64,000 nt of DNA from Lactifluus volemus (lineage: Eukaryota; Basidiomycota; Agaricomycetes; Russulales; Russulaceae): positions 124,001-188,000 of the forward strand of contig WTXI01000012.1 of NCBI GenBank assembly GCA_022376515.1. The letters run 5' to 3'. Under the pieces are notes generated by a model. The model saw only the letters and a program-made list of their open reading frames with translations, ran no database searches and was not told where the DNA came from. Every line of letters begins with the position of its first letter. Within the stretch, counting starts at the first letter, position 1. Shown here in pieces: positions 1 through 12,800 of the stretch. The translations under genes were made by a program, and so were the position numbers.

Positions 1-243
1 CCCTCCTCTGAAATCCCTCCCGGGAAAGGAGAGACGGTTTTATGTTACGGTGACGATCGGGGAGAAGACATGGCAGACCCGTTCTATGCAAGGCGTTGCT
101 CAGCACGTCGAATGGAACGAGAAAGTCGACGCATTGTGAGAACACTGAGAAGTGTCGGATTTCCGTTTCAATGCCCAACTGACTCCCGTGCAGTTCCGTA
201 CCACCGCTCTCTGTATTACTATATCTCTTTATGCAAAGAGGAC

Positions 244-3200
244 CATGCGGAAAGACATGCTTCTTGGACAGCAGGAGATAACCTGTGAAGCCCGACGCGG
301 TTCGTTCATTTCTTCGGATTCTTAATCATGCATCTTGCTGAGCGTCCTTCATGTAGAACTTGATATAGTTTTTAACAGCGCTGATGGACGTGGTAGACAT
401 TCAACGATGCCGGATACACTTTTGACGATCACCGTATCGACGATCGCCGATTCCTCTCTAACTACGCACTCATTCCATCGGATCCTGTGGCGACAGAGTT
501 AGACAATTCCGCTGCTGAAGGAGTGTTGTACGTCCTTCTATCCAATTTCACCATGAATCCAGGCAACTCATGGCAGTTGTCGCATCTATCTCTTTATCCC
601 AGACGCTTGACCTTCCCACTGAGGGCGATACTCCTGTGAGACCAGTTGCAGTCGGCCAGGCGGAGATGTCAAGTACTCTTGGTCGTGCTGAAGAAGCAAT
701 GGAAGCCATGGATACGATAAAAGCCTGGAAGACAGCCATTGATGTTGTCAAGCAAGTGATGGACACTGTCGACCCGATCGCTGAAGTATGACTAACATCA
801 TGATGGGTTTTCCTTATCCCTTGCTAAACTGCTGTTCAGTTGTTCCCGCACGCAAGTTAGCATGGAAGTTGCTCTCAAAGATTCCCGAGGTTCGTCTCCG
901 CGCTCGGTCGGAGGATATACATAATTCAATCTTTTTTCGCCTGCCGTCAGACTTTGCTACTCCAGTTGAAGCGTGATGACAGCGTCAGATCACTACTTCA
1001 AGCAATATTCGATGCATTCGACTTTGCGAAGAAGGCGGACTTTTGAGGAACATGGACCCAGAGTCTACGCAACCGAAGATCTTGGATGAGATGCTAGAGT
1101 GTGTCTCGGAATGTGCCAAATTTATCATATCGTATGCGGAGGACGTGAATGTCGGTACGTCGTCTTTGCCTCTCTGGTCATTCATGATAATAAATATTTG
1201 ATTTAGGAAAGCGGACTTTGAAGAATGTGGTCCGTCAAGTGGACGCGAAAATTGACGAGTATCGCACGAATCTCGCTCGACTGCGAGATAATTTCCTCGC
1301 GGGTACTGCTGTTATCACCGGGGGTGCTGTGCTGGCACTGCTGGAATCTGGTGCGTAGTCCTTATGGTGATTGATCCTTGAATCAGCTCATGTGGGGCAC
1401 AAAGAATTGGACGCAAAAATCAAAGAATTGCCTTATAAAGGAGGCTGGCGATTTGGCGATGACAGGCGCTGTCTTCCAGGCACACGAGAAGATTCTTGGA
1501 CCATATCATCAACTGGGTCGAGAATCGAGAATCTCAACGTGGACTCGTGCTCCTCGGCCAAGCCGGCACAGGAAAGTCTTCGATTGCCCATGAAGTCGCC
1601 CGTCGGTTAGAAAACAAGCATCTCGGCTCTTACTTTGCATTTCTACGGAAGGAGGGCTCCAAAGACGAGGCTCACCAGCTGTTCACGACACTTGCTCGCG
1701 ATCTCTCCAATCGCTATCCTCCGTTCAAACTCGCCCTCGGGAGGGTGCTGAAGAATGATCCATCTCTCTGTAGTACTCGACACTATCGTACACTTTTCGA
1801 GCGCCTCCTCCTTGAACCAGTCAAGCACGTTCAGAATGGGGGTCCGATTCTCATTGTGATCGATGCATTGGATGAGAGCGGTGATGTAATTCGCCAAAAC
1901 GGATTACACAAGTTCATTGCTCAACATCTGTTCGAGTTGCCATCGAACTTTCGCATCCTCATCACCTCGAGGCCGGACAATGGAATCGAACATGTATTTG
2001 TAACACGTTGTCCGCACGCACCCTCTACATGGATGATCCCGAACTGGCCGCGAAGACGGAGCAAGATATTCTGTTGTATCTCGAGAGCGAACTCCCCTTG
2101 GACTTGTTCGAACGACATGGAGCCAAACTGGCAAAGGCGGCTGAAGGCTTGTTCCAGTGGGCAGCCGTTGGATGCGGGTTGATAAATAAGCCACCTCCTA
2201 GCTTTGGATTTAGCAGGAAACAGGTGATTCAGCGTCTGTTGGGACACTCACGAGGTCGGGATGGACAGGATCCGTTGGACCAGCTGTACAGAGAAGTTCT
2301 GGAAGGATACTTCAAGCCGGTTGCAGCACAGACACTATTTCGGTCTGTGATGGGACAGCTTTTCGCTGCGATGGTGCCGCTTTCGATCCGTTCTTTGACT
2401 ATTCTGCGACAACATGCACCCAAGGATGACCCCGATGATCCTGATCCGAGGATTCTGATTGCGTTGTTGAGATGCTGGGTCACCTTGGGTCACTGCTCAG
2501 TAAGTGACCTCATCCGACGATACCCTCCCGATCGTCCCTCTCCACACCTCATTTCGTGATTTCTTGGCGGATGAGAAGAGTGGGGAATTTCACATCGACC
2601 TTGGGAGGTCTCACCGTCGGTTGGCACATTCCTGCCTTGGATTGATGCTCAATGATCTCAAATTCAACATCTGCAAACTCGAATCGTCCTACCTTGCCAA
2701 CAGGGACGTGCCAGATCTTGAATCTCGAGTTGCCAAATATATTCCACCTGCTCTATCGTATGGCTGCGTTTTCTGGGGCGATCATTTAGAACGTCTTTAT
2801 GTTGAACAGGACCTGTTTCCGAAACTTCGATCGCTATTCGAGACAAGATTCCTTTTTTGGCTGGAAGTTCTTAGCATCAAGAACAGCGTCGGTCTCGGAT
2901 CACGAGCACTGGATCTCTGAACACATGGTTGCGGTCTGATCAACGGAAGGTAAGCGCATCGTACCATGCTGTACGACATGTAATGACTATTGGGTACGAT
3001 TGCAGCGATCATTCCAATCAGAGGTTGAGGATATGTTGGGATTAGTGAATGACGCATTCGCTTTTGTGCGGTATTTTGGGATGGCGATATCAAGAAGCGT
3101 CCCTCACATATATATATCTGCTCTCCCGTTTGCGCCATCCTCTTCCCGCATCGTCGAGCACCACATTCACCTATTCCCCCACACATTGTTTTTGAGACGC

Positions 3201-5339
3201 GGACAGTTATCTGATTGGCCAGCATTGGAAATGACGATTCAAGGACATGACGGATCAGTCGAGTCTGTTGTATTCTCGCCAGATGGGCAGCGGATCGCAT
3301 CAGGCTCGCGAGATCGCACGATTCGGGTGTGGGATGCCATAACAGGGGAAATTGTAGCCGGCCCGTTTACCGGACATACCGGTTCCGTCTTCTCTGTCGC
3401 ATTCTCGCCAGACGGGAAACGCATCGCATCGGCCTCGATGGATTGCACAGTTCGCGTGTGGGATGCCGCAACAGGAGAGGTCGTAGCGGGACCATTTACT
3501 GGACACACCGGTTATGTCAGATGCGTTGCATTCTCACCGAACGGACAGCACATCGCATCGGCCTCGTCCGATCGCACGATTCGTGTTTGGGATGCCGCAA
3601 CTGGAGAGTCGTCGCAGGCCCGTTTATTGGGCACATCGACGGGGTCCACTGTGTTACATTCTCAACAGATGGGCAACGTATCGCCTCCGCCTCTAAAGAT
3701 TACATGATTCACATGTGGGATGCTGCAACAGGAGAAGTCATAGCGGGCCCGTTTACTGGACACACTGGACCGGTTAGGTGTGTTGTATTCTCACCAGATG
3801 GGAAGCACCTCGCTTCGGCCTCGAACGATCGCACGATTCGTGTGTGGGATTCCGCAACAGGGCAGGCCGTAGCGGGCCCGTTTACTGGACACACCAATCA
3901 TATCACCTCTATTGCATTCTCGCCAGACGGGCAACGCATCACATCAGCCTCGCTCGATTACACAATTTGCGTGTGGGATTCCGGACAGGGCAGATCGTTG
4001 CAGGCCCATTTACTGGACACACCTCTTCGATTTTTTCTGTTGCACTGTCGCCGGACGGGCAGCGCATTGCCTCGTCCTCGTACGATCACACGATTTGTGT
4101 GTGGGATTCCAGAAAAGAAGAGACAGGGGGCTCGTTTACCGGACATACCCGGTCTATCTTTTCTGCTGCACCCTCACCAGACGGGCAACGGATAGCCTCG
4201 GCCTCTGCAGACTGTGCAATCTGTGTGTGGGATGCCACATCAGGAGATGTCACAGCAGGTCCATTTACTGGTCACACCGATTGGGTCGGTTGTGTTGCAT
4301 TCTCGCCTGACGGGCGGCGGATCGTCTCCTCCTCGCGAGATTGCATGATTCGCGTGTGGGATACCGCGACAGGAAATATTGTAGCGGGCCCATTTACCGG
4401 ACATACCAATGTAGTCACGTATGTTGCATTCTCTCCAGACGGACAACGCATCGCGTCGGCGTCGGACGACCGCACGGTTCACGTTCTGGATGCCATAACG
4501 GGAGAGGTTGTAGTGGGCCCGTTAACTGGACACACTGAGAGAGTCAACTGTGTTGCATTCTCGCCGGACGGGAAGCGCATCGCGTCTGCCTCCAATGACC
4601 GCACAATTCGAGTATGGGATGCTGCGACAGGAGAGGTCATAGCTGGCCGGTTTACTGGTCATACTGACTACATCGAATCTGTTGCTTTTTCTCCCGACGG
4701 GAAGCGAGTCGCCTCAGGCTCGGCAGATTTCACAATTCGTGTGTGGGATTCTGTGACAGGCCAAGGGCTAGTAGGCCCGTTTACTGGACACACTAGTCGT
4801 GTCTCCTCTGTTGCATTCTCCCCAGACGGGCAGCAAATTGCATCGGCCTCGAACGATCGCACGATTCGCTTGTGGGATTCTGAAACAGGGGTGGTTGTAG
4901 CGGGCCCGTTTATTGGACATACAGAGTGGATCAGTCAGTTGCATTCACACCAGATGGGCAGCGGATCATTTCGGCCTCGGGAGATTGCACGATTCGCATG
5001 TGGGATGCAACAACAGGACTCACCAAATCGACCAACTCTGGTGCGTCCACTTTGCATGGGCACCCTATCACGTCGACCTTACGAGATCACACGATTCATA
5101 TAGGGAAATTCAGAGCAGAAGATATTGAGAAGGATCACTTAATGGAGAAGTTCCCAGTCAATAGTGATGGATGGATGTATGGGGATGATAAAGAACTCCT
5201 TTTGTGGATTCCTCCGATTCACCGGCCATACGTTCATAGAGCTAACACAGTCTGGGTTGCTGGCAAAGATAGAACGGAGGTAGATCTCTCAAATTTTGTG
5301 TATGGGTTAAATTGGGCTACGGTATATGTTCACAGTTGA
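244..5339 (+). pseudogene. NLR-1: NACHT-WD40 receptor (HET-E-like), frameshifted
   Basis: Related to fungal STAND receptors of allorecognition/immunity. By alignment to NLR-2 and NLR-3 the exons run to 785, about 843-893, 951-1154, 1207-1350, 1405-2949 and about 3005-5339. The NACHT part shows Walker A GQAGTGKS, Walker B ILIVIDALDESG and RILITSRPD; 14 WD40 repeats of 43 residues follow, then a conserved C-terminal tail (DGWMYGDDKELLLWIP, near 5170-5330). Against NLR-2 it lacks single bases near 854, 1041, 2001, 2448, 2503, 2917, 3608, 3984 and 4935. It also shares with NLR-2 a missing T in the LPGTRED-F-LD segment near 1494. The exon lengths fit: exon 3 is 204 nt instead of 205, and the NACHT exon 1545 instead of 1549. 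The true start is unclear; 244 is the counterpart of the ATG at 9899. Either a pseudogene or, for some sites, consensus error. Confidence 0.85.
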
Positions 5340-6600
5340 AGTTCATCTAAATTATGATAGATACATCGCCCCAGCTGATGTCGGCGGCATTTCTGGCAAG
5401 TGTATCAGAGGTTTGTACTGTCACGGTGTGACAGCCACGAGGAGCCTGATCAAAGGAGTCCTGGGTTCAAATCTACCATGGTCGTTTTTATAAAACTGAC
5501 AGCAGGGCAATTTATTGTATGGTGCTTAGACAATAGGCAGTTCTTATGTTATTTTTACATTTTAAAGCAACAATTGTGAACGGGCAACCAAGGGAAGGGA
5601 TGGCAAAGGTCATGGCATGAAGAATGAGGAGGATCACATGCACTGTGCAATTCGCCGTTAACTTACCATATTCGACCGTTTGCAGGAACCTACGTTACTC
5701 CTCGCTACAGGACTTCCGAATCGCCCGTAATTGACATCGCTGTAACTACAGTACTAATCAGGACCACCGGATTCGAGCGTGCAGACATTCCACCATGCAA
5801 CTGAACACCGCTATCTCTCACCTTTCTGTGACAGATAACTCATTGACATCGCTGCAAGATTTCTGCATTCAATCGTTCTAATCATCAAAGTCACGCAGCG
5901 ATTGTATCGTCGGCCTGTGCATCGTGACAGCGCAATCCCCCCCGTTTCACACCATGACCTCTGTCATCCCTTCCCTTGGTTGCAGTCGATGTAATTCGCC
6001 GTTGAGTCAATCCGGTTAATTTTGTTTGCTTATAAACTAAGCGAGTCGATTTGTAACGAGCCCTTCGATTTGAAAGTCGGACATGGTAGACAACGGCCAG
6101 CGTGAGTACTGGATCTCCAGTACTATATCCAACCTGTCCTTCGACCTCTCCATCATTCAGACACTTTGTTATATCTCACTCATTTCTGGCCATGTCATTT
6201 TATATTTGGCAGGTATGATATTTCAGGTGTTTTGGGAGTCTTTAATGAGAACAAAAAAGAGGTGAACTGTCACACTTGCTAAGTGCCACGTCTGTGCGTG
6301 GGAGACTTGGAGGGTTGTCATGCGTTGTCCGATGTGGCCGAAGCTCTCCAACTGGACAGCAGCCCGTCAAATATACTATATTTGGAACATCAGTACAGTA
6401 CTGTGATTGTTAGGCAAGTTCTCAATCGAAGCTCAAGGACTGTCTCTTTATTAGTCGAAAACGAGTGCCAGCAGGACTTCCAGTGGCCGGTGCAAGGGCC
6501 TGTCCATCACGTGGAGCCGGTGTGACAGTGTGACCATCCAAATGATGGGTGTGGTCTTGGAAAAAGGATATCTACTTTCCTTTAACGTTTCATCGCTTCG
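5340..6600. other. Intergenic spacer with SINE-like remnant
   Basis: No protein gene is supported here. A tRNA-like B box (GGTTCAAATCT) lies at 5464-5474 in a sequence that recurs at about 16190-16330. The stretch 5406-5434 matches the right arm of the palindrome at 16145-16173. The remainder looks like the 5' flank of the epoxide hydrolase copy and is shared with 16340-16700. Confidence 0.6.
5440..5600 (+). repeat. tRNA-derived SINE-like sequence (B box)
   Basis: The B box GGTTCAAATCT is preceded by AGGAGTCCT and followed by a shared tail (about 5475-5600). The same module occurs at 16190-16330 and, on the other strand, at about 15410-15460 and 15825-15900. An A box is poorly preserved in this copy. 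Confidence 0.5.
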
Positions 6601-6611
6601 GCTCTAATAAA

Positions 6612-8201
6612 TGGCCGGGCTCATGTGGTGTCCTACGCTCTGTGTCCGTACCAATCAGACATGGCCAACGACTCGGAGAAGCCCTTTTCGGATTTCTATC
6701 CCCTACCTTCTAAACCGTAAACTCGAGGATACCCGTTTCCCAGACGAAATGGATGAATCCAGGTGGGAGCGTGGTGCTCCTCTCGCAGACATCAAACGAC
6801 TCGTCGAAAGATAGAAGAATGTCTATGATTGGCGAACCCACGAGCGCGAGCTCAACGAGCTGCCCATGTTCATGCGTTCCATCGAGTGGAGGGATTTGGT
6901 GAGCTGAACGTGCACTACGTGCACAAAGAAGTCTCGTGAACGGTGCCATTCCACTCTTGTTTGTTCACGGTTGTACGTCACCGGCTTCTATCCCTCTCCT
7001 ACCTATCTGACGATACGACTCAACGCAGGGCCAGGGAGCTTCATCGAGGTGACGAAAGTATTGCCCCTCTTGACAGGATCCTCTCCAGAACACCCATCTT
7101 TCCATGTTGTTGCCCCCAGTCTTCCCGGGTTTGCCTGGTCGCAGGGCGTACTGAAGAAAGGGTTTCATGGAAAACACTATGCTGAGGTATGTGCAGTTTA
7201 TTCGTTCTAGCAACTCGGTTGCGCGTTCTCACGACCGCAATACCCAGCTCTTCAACAAACTGATGATTTCGTTGGGCTACTCAGAATACGTAACTCAGGG
7301 CGGAGACTTGGCCATGTCGTAAGAAAGCCTTATGGCTGACTTTCGGAGAATGGAACTGACAGCATTCGATTCTAGCTGACACTCATCACAGCCTCTCTAT
7401 ATGGTCCTAAGAATGTCAAGGCGTCTCATACGAATATGCCAATGTAAGCCTAAACTGTTAATGGCGCCACCCAGGGACCTCATCTTCTACGTACCTAGTT
7501 CTGACCCAATCAAGTTCCGACAAAACGCCCTGGGATATCTCAAGTACCTCTTCACTCCTTATACGTCTCGCGAGATACAAGGAATTACCGCCACACAAAA
7601 CGTTTTCAAAATAGGGACGGGTTACTTTGCAGAGCAGTCGACCAAGCCACAAATGCTCGGGTATGGCCTCATGGACTCGCCTGTTGGCATGCTCGCATGG
7701 ATATATGAGACAACTCATTGCAGGGACGGACTCTTACCCGTGGTCGGATGATGAAGGTACGACCATATACTATGTCACATAAGATGGCAACTAATCACAC
7801 GACGCGCAGTGCTCACATGGGTCTCAATCTACTGGTTCTCCTGCGCCGGACCTGCCGCATCCGTTCGAATCTATTACGAGCTCACAAAATCCCACGAGGC
7901 GATCATGTTACCCAAGTCGACCGTCAAGATCGGCATCTCGTTCTTCCCAAAAGAGCTTTCTAGGTTTCCTAGAGCGTGCGTCTCTTCGTTTCCATCTTCC
8001 TCCCTTCCTCCCTTTCAACGTCGTGGGCAATTTGGCAGGTTGCTTGGTGCCAAGGCAAAAGTTGTATTCGAGTCCGAACACGATACTGGTGGCCATTTTG
8101 CGGCGTACGAAGAACCAGAAGCGCTGGTGGATGACCTCAGGAAGATGTTTGGAAAGTCTGGACCTGCAGCGTCCGTCGTTCCAGGGTGTCCTGGCTATTG
8201 A
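6612..8201 (+). pseudogene. Epoxide hydrolase (EHN + alpha/beta hydrolase), copy A, decayed
   Basis: Homologous to the copy at 16.7-18.3 kb. Microsomal/juvenile-hormone-type epoxide hydrolases open epoxides with an Asp nucleophile. Recognisable parts are the EHN region (LEDTRFPDEMDESRWERGAP), an HG-WPG oxyanion motif restored across an intron at about 6975-7027, LGYSEYVTQGGD, and the C-terminal [17 protein letters not shown] holding the catalytic His. Defects seen against copy B: a deletion removing the first EHN helix near 6700, TAG at about 6812 in place of Trp, single-base losses near 6888 and 7310 (the latter disrupts the nucleophile GGDWG), and an extra base near 7712. It sits downstream of NLR-1 in the duplicated unit. 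Confidence 0.85.
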
Positions 8202-9661
8202 TGTAAAGGGGGATGATTTGGACTTCAGCTCCGGCGAGACAGCCACATGTCTATCAATTATTCGCTTGCCAACTCTAGAACATTCTGACCTTCCTGTACG
8301 CATGATGGAATGGAACGATGTCGGAATGACTTCTTTTGCTATAAATACGATTCATTGATTAGGTTGATTGGGCCGAAAACTGCGCTGCGCTGTGCTGTGA
8401 CATCTGCCGCGGGGTTCTAGGTTCGATGTTGCGATGCGCCTTGGGTTCCCAAGGATGCCCTTTTCACCATCAGCCCCTCGCTTTCACATTCTATATCGAT
8501 ATCTTTGGCAACTACCTGTTATCAAGTGTTATCGCTGAGATCTGAGAAGTGGACTTCGCGAAGGGCCATTTCCTGAACGTACGTAGGCATGATCACGTGA
8601 TTCGGGTCGTCCCTCCACTTCCACATGTTCACATTCTACAGTAACGGCTAGTATACTCTCATATCTGGCGTAAAGAAAGAAACTGGGAATTATGAGGTTC
8701 ACATCGTTCTCAACTGAAACTTCCTAGAAGAGAAATGCCCCCAACAAAGATTAGTATTTGTACTAGTAAATGGCACTGACTGCAAAATCGGAGACGAGAG
8801 TAGTAAAGAGGTGTCGCTTTTGATGGACGACATCAAAATTAAGCACATTCTGGCGCCATCCAGTACGGGGTGTTTGCTCCGCTGAACGCTAGTGCAACTC
8901 GACTGGAAGGTTTTGATCCTCGGTGTGAGAACCAGCGCGAGTGGACCCGGATATGTTCAACAATGGACTTGCCGCGATTCATTGATGTTCATCAACCATC
9001 CTATGGCAAGTCCCGGATCCTTTGCGTTACGCCACGTGCGAGGGTGAGGTTGCGCATGATTCAAACACGCGAACTGAACTACGGCCCGGGTTCCCGAGTC
9101 GACTTTCAGCTTGATTAGGTAGAAATTCTGTAGTAAGCATCCTGACGTACTACGGAGAGGCGTAACAGCTGTAGGAAAGAGAAGAATTGATAGACCTTTG
9201 AGAGATCCCCACGTTAAGTTCCACGCCTAGTGAACTAACTTCGAATCTGCGCCAACTCAACAAGGGATCACCAGCGCCTTTTCTCTGACTTTTGTTTTGT
9301 TTGTTCCAAACGACGAAGCGCTCTAACGAGTACAGGCCAGTGATCACCTCAATCTCAACTTCTCACTTCTCTACGATGTCATTCGCTCAACCAAACTCGT
9401 ATGTCAAAGTCTCTCTCACACCTGATGTCCTCCGATGTTAACCATTACTGCAGCCCAGATCCTCAAACATCCCGAATCGGGTACATCGGTCACTTTCATT
9501 TCATCTCGATATTTGCTAAGATAGCTGCCTTTGATCAGCGATCAAGTCAGCAAAACACAACCGAGCACGCTTCAGCTCGAAGTCACTGGTATATATTTTT
9601 GGCCATGTTGCACCGATAAGTACTGAACTTGTCCTCATGTCAGTACTCAGAGCGCACAGTC
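8202..9661. other. Intergenic, duplicated non-coding sequence
   Basis: No gene supported. About 8780-9000 is similar to 19240-19500 and belongs to the duplicated unit. About 9100-9661 appears unique and spans the junction between the two units. Confidence 0.6.
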
Positions 9662-9898
9662 TCCCTCCTCTGAAATCGCTCCCGGGAAAGGAGAGACGGT
9701 TTTATGTTACGGTGGCGAGCGGGGAGAAGACATGGCAGACCCGTTCTATGCAAAGCGTTGATCAGCACGTCGAATGGAACGAGAAAGTCGACGCATTGTG
9801 AGAAGTGTCGGATTTCCGTTTCAATGCCCAACTGACTCCCGTGCAGTTCCCTACCACCGCTCTCTCCTATTACAATATCCCTTTATGCAAAGAGGACC

Positions 9899-12800
9899 AT
9901 GCGGAAAGACATGCTTCTTGGACAGCAGGAGATTACCTGTGAAGCTCGACGCGGTTCGTTCATTTATTCGGATCCTTCATCGTGCATCTTGCTGAGCGTC
10001 CTTCACGTAGAACTTGATATAGTTTTTAATAGCGCCGATGGACGCGGTAGACACTCAACGATTCCGGATACACATTTGACGATCACCGTATCCACGAATC
10101 CCGATTCCTCTCTAACTACGCCAGTCATTACATCGAATCCTGTGACGACAGAGTTGGCTGCTGAAGGAGATGCTGTACGTCCTATCCAATTAAATCACGA
10201 AACCAGTCAACCCATGGCAGTTGCCGTCTCTCTATCTCCTTTATCACAGACGCTTGACCTTCCCACTGAGGGCGATACTCCTGTGAGACCAGCTGTAGTC
10301 AGCCAGTCGGAGATGTCACGTACTCTTGGTCGTGCTGAAGAAGCAATGGAAGCCATTGATACGATAAAAGCGTGGAAGACAGCCATTGATGTTGTCAAGC
10401 AAGTGATGGACACCGTCGACCCGATCGCTGAAGTATGACTAACGTCATGATGGGTTTTCCGTATCCCTCGCTAAACTGCTGTTCAGTTGTTCCCGCACGC
10501 AAAGTTAGCATGGAAGTTGCTCTCAAAGATTCCCGAGGTTCGTCTCCGCGCTCTGTCGGAGGATATACATAATTCAATATTTTTTTCACCTGGTGTCAGA
10601 CTTTGCTACTCCAGTTGAAGCGTGATGACAACGTCAGATCACTACTTCAAGCAATACTCGATGCATTCGACTTTGTGAAGAAGGCGGACATTTTGAGGAA
10701 CATGGACCGGGAGTCTACGCAACCGAAAATCTTGGATGAGATGCTGGAGTGTGTCTCGGAATGTGCCAAATTTATCATATCGTATGCGGAGGACGTGAAT
10801 GTCGGTACGTCGTCTTTGCCTCTCTGTGGTCATTCATCATAATAAAATATTTGATTTAGGAAAGCGGACTTTGAAGAATGTGGTCCGCCAAGTGGACGCG
10901 AAAATTGATGAGTATCGCACGAATCTGGCTCGACTGCGAGATAATTTCCTCGCGGGTACTGCTGTTATCACCGGGGGTGCTGTGCTGGAACTGCTGGAAT
11001 CTGGTGCGTAGTCCTTATGGTGATTGATCCTCGAATGAGCTGATGTGGGGCACAAAGAATTGGACGCAAAAATCAAAGAATTGCCTTATAAAGGAGGCTG
11101 GCGGTTTGGTGATGACAGGCGCTGTCTTCCAGGCACACGAGAAGATTCTTGGACCATATCATCAGCTGGGTCGAGAATCGAGAATCTCAACGTGGACTTG
11201 TGCTCCTCGGCCAGGCCGGCACAGGAAAGTCTTCGATTGCCCATGAAGTCGCCCGCCGGTTAGAACACAAGCATCTCGGCTCTTACTTTGCATTTCTACG
11301 GAAGGAGGGATCCAAAGACGAGGCGCACCAGCTGTTCACGACACTTGCTCGTGATCTCTCCCATCGATATCCTCCGTTCAAACTCGCGCTCGGGAGGGTG
11401 CTGAAGAATGATCCATCTCTCTGTAGTACTCGACACTATCGTACACTTTTCGAGCGCCTCCTCCTTGAACCGGTCAAGCACGTTCAGCATGGGGGTCCCA
11501 TTCTTATTGTGATCGATGCGTTGGATGAGAGCGGTGATGTAATTCGCCACAACGGATTACACAAGTTTCTTGCTCAGCATCTGTTCGAGTTGCCATCGAA
11601 CTTTCGCATCCTCATCACCTCGAGGCCGGATAATGGAATCGAAGATTTATTTGGTAACACGTTGTCCGCACGCACCCTCTACATGGACGATCCCAAGCTG
11701 GCTGCGAAGACGGAGCAAGATATTCGGTTGTATCTCGAGAGCGAACTCCCCTTGGACTTGTTCAAACAACATGGAGTCAAACTGGCAAAGGCGGCGGAAG
11801 GGTTGTTTCAGTGGGCAGCCGTTGGATGCGGGTTGATAAACAAGCCACCTCCTAGCTTTGGATTTAGCAGGAAACAGGTGATTCAGCGTCTATTGGGACA
11901 CTCACGAGGTCGCGAAGGACAGGATCCGTTGGACCAGCTGTACAGAGAAGTTCTGGAAGGATACTTCAAGCCGGTTGCAGCACAGACACTATTTCGGTCT
12001 GTGATGGGACAGCTTTTCGCTGCGATGGTGCCGCTTTCGATCCGTTCTTTGACTATTCTGCGACAACATGCACCCAAGGATGACCCCGATGATCCTGATC
12101 CGGAGGATTCTGATTGCGTTGTTGAGATGCTCGGTCACCTTGGGTCACTGCTCAGTAACGTGACCTCATCCGACGATACCCTCCCGATCGTCCCTCTCCA
12201 CACCTCATTTCGTGATTTCCTGGCGGATGAGAAGAGTGGAGAATTTCACATCGACCTTGGCAGGTCTCACCTTCGGTTGGCACATTCCTGCCTTGGATTG
12301 ATGCTCAATGATCTCAAATTCAACATCTGCAAACTCGAATCGTCATACGTTGCCAACAGGGACGTGCCAGATCTCGAATGTCGAGTTGCCAAATATATTC
12401 CACCTGCTCTATCGTATGGCTGCGTTTTTTGGGGAGACCATTTAGGACATCTTGGTATTGAACAGGATCTCTTTCCGAAACTTCGATCGCTGTTCGAGAC
12501 AAGATTCCTTTTTTGGCTGGAAGTGCTTAGCATCAGGAGCAGCGTCAGTCTCGGATCACGAGCACTGGGATCTCTGAAGACATGGTTGCGGTCTGATCAA
12601 CGGAAGGTGAGCGCATCGTATCACGTTTTACGACATGTAGTAACTATTGGGTACAATTGCAGGAAAAATCATTCCAATCAGAGGTTGAGGATATGCTAGC
12701 ATTAGTGAATGACGCATTCGCTTTTGTGAGGTATTTCGGGATGGCGATATCAAGAAGCGTTCCGCACATATATATATCTGCTCTCCAATTTGCGCCATCC

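Larger units (their letters stand above)
1..9100 (+). repeat. First unit of a ~9 kb tandem segmental duplication
   Basis: Bases from position 1 onward match the sequence from about 9662 onward nearly base for base, through the NLR, the spacer, the epoxide hydrolase and a downstream non-coding block (about 8780-9000 matching 19240-19500). The unit probably extends left of the window because the match begins at base 1. Differences are substitutions, many single-base indels, and larger insertions in the second unit at about 14.95-16.13 kb and 18.81-19.23 kb. Confidence 0.9.

Noticed and set aside
3329..4310. Alternative frames over the NLR-1 and NLR-2 WD40 regions rich in Arg/Cys/Trp
   Set aside because: Out-of-frame readings of the same repeats; only short parts become sense where a one-base deletion shifts the frame.
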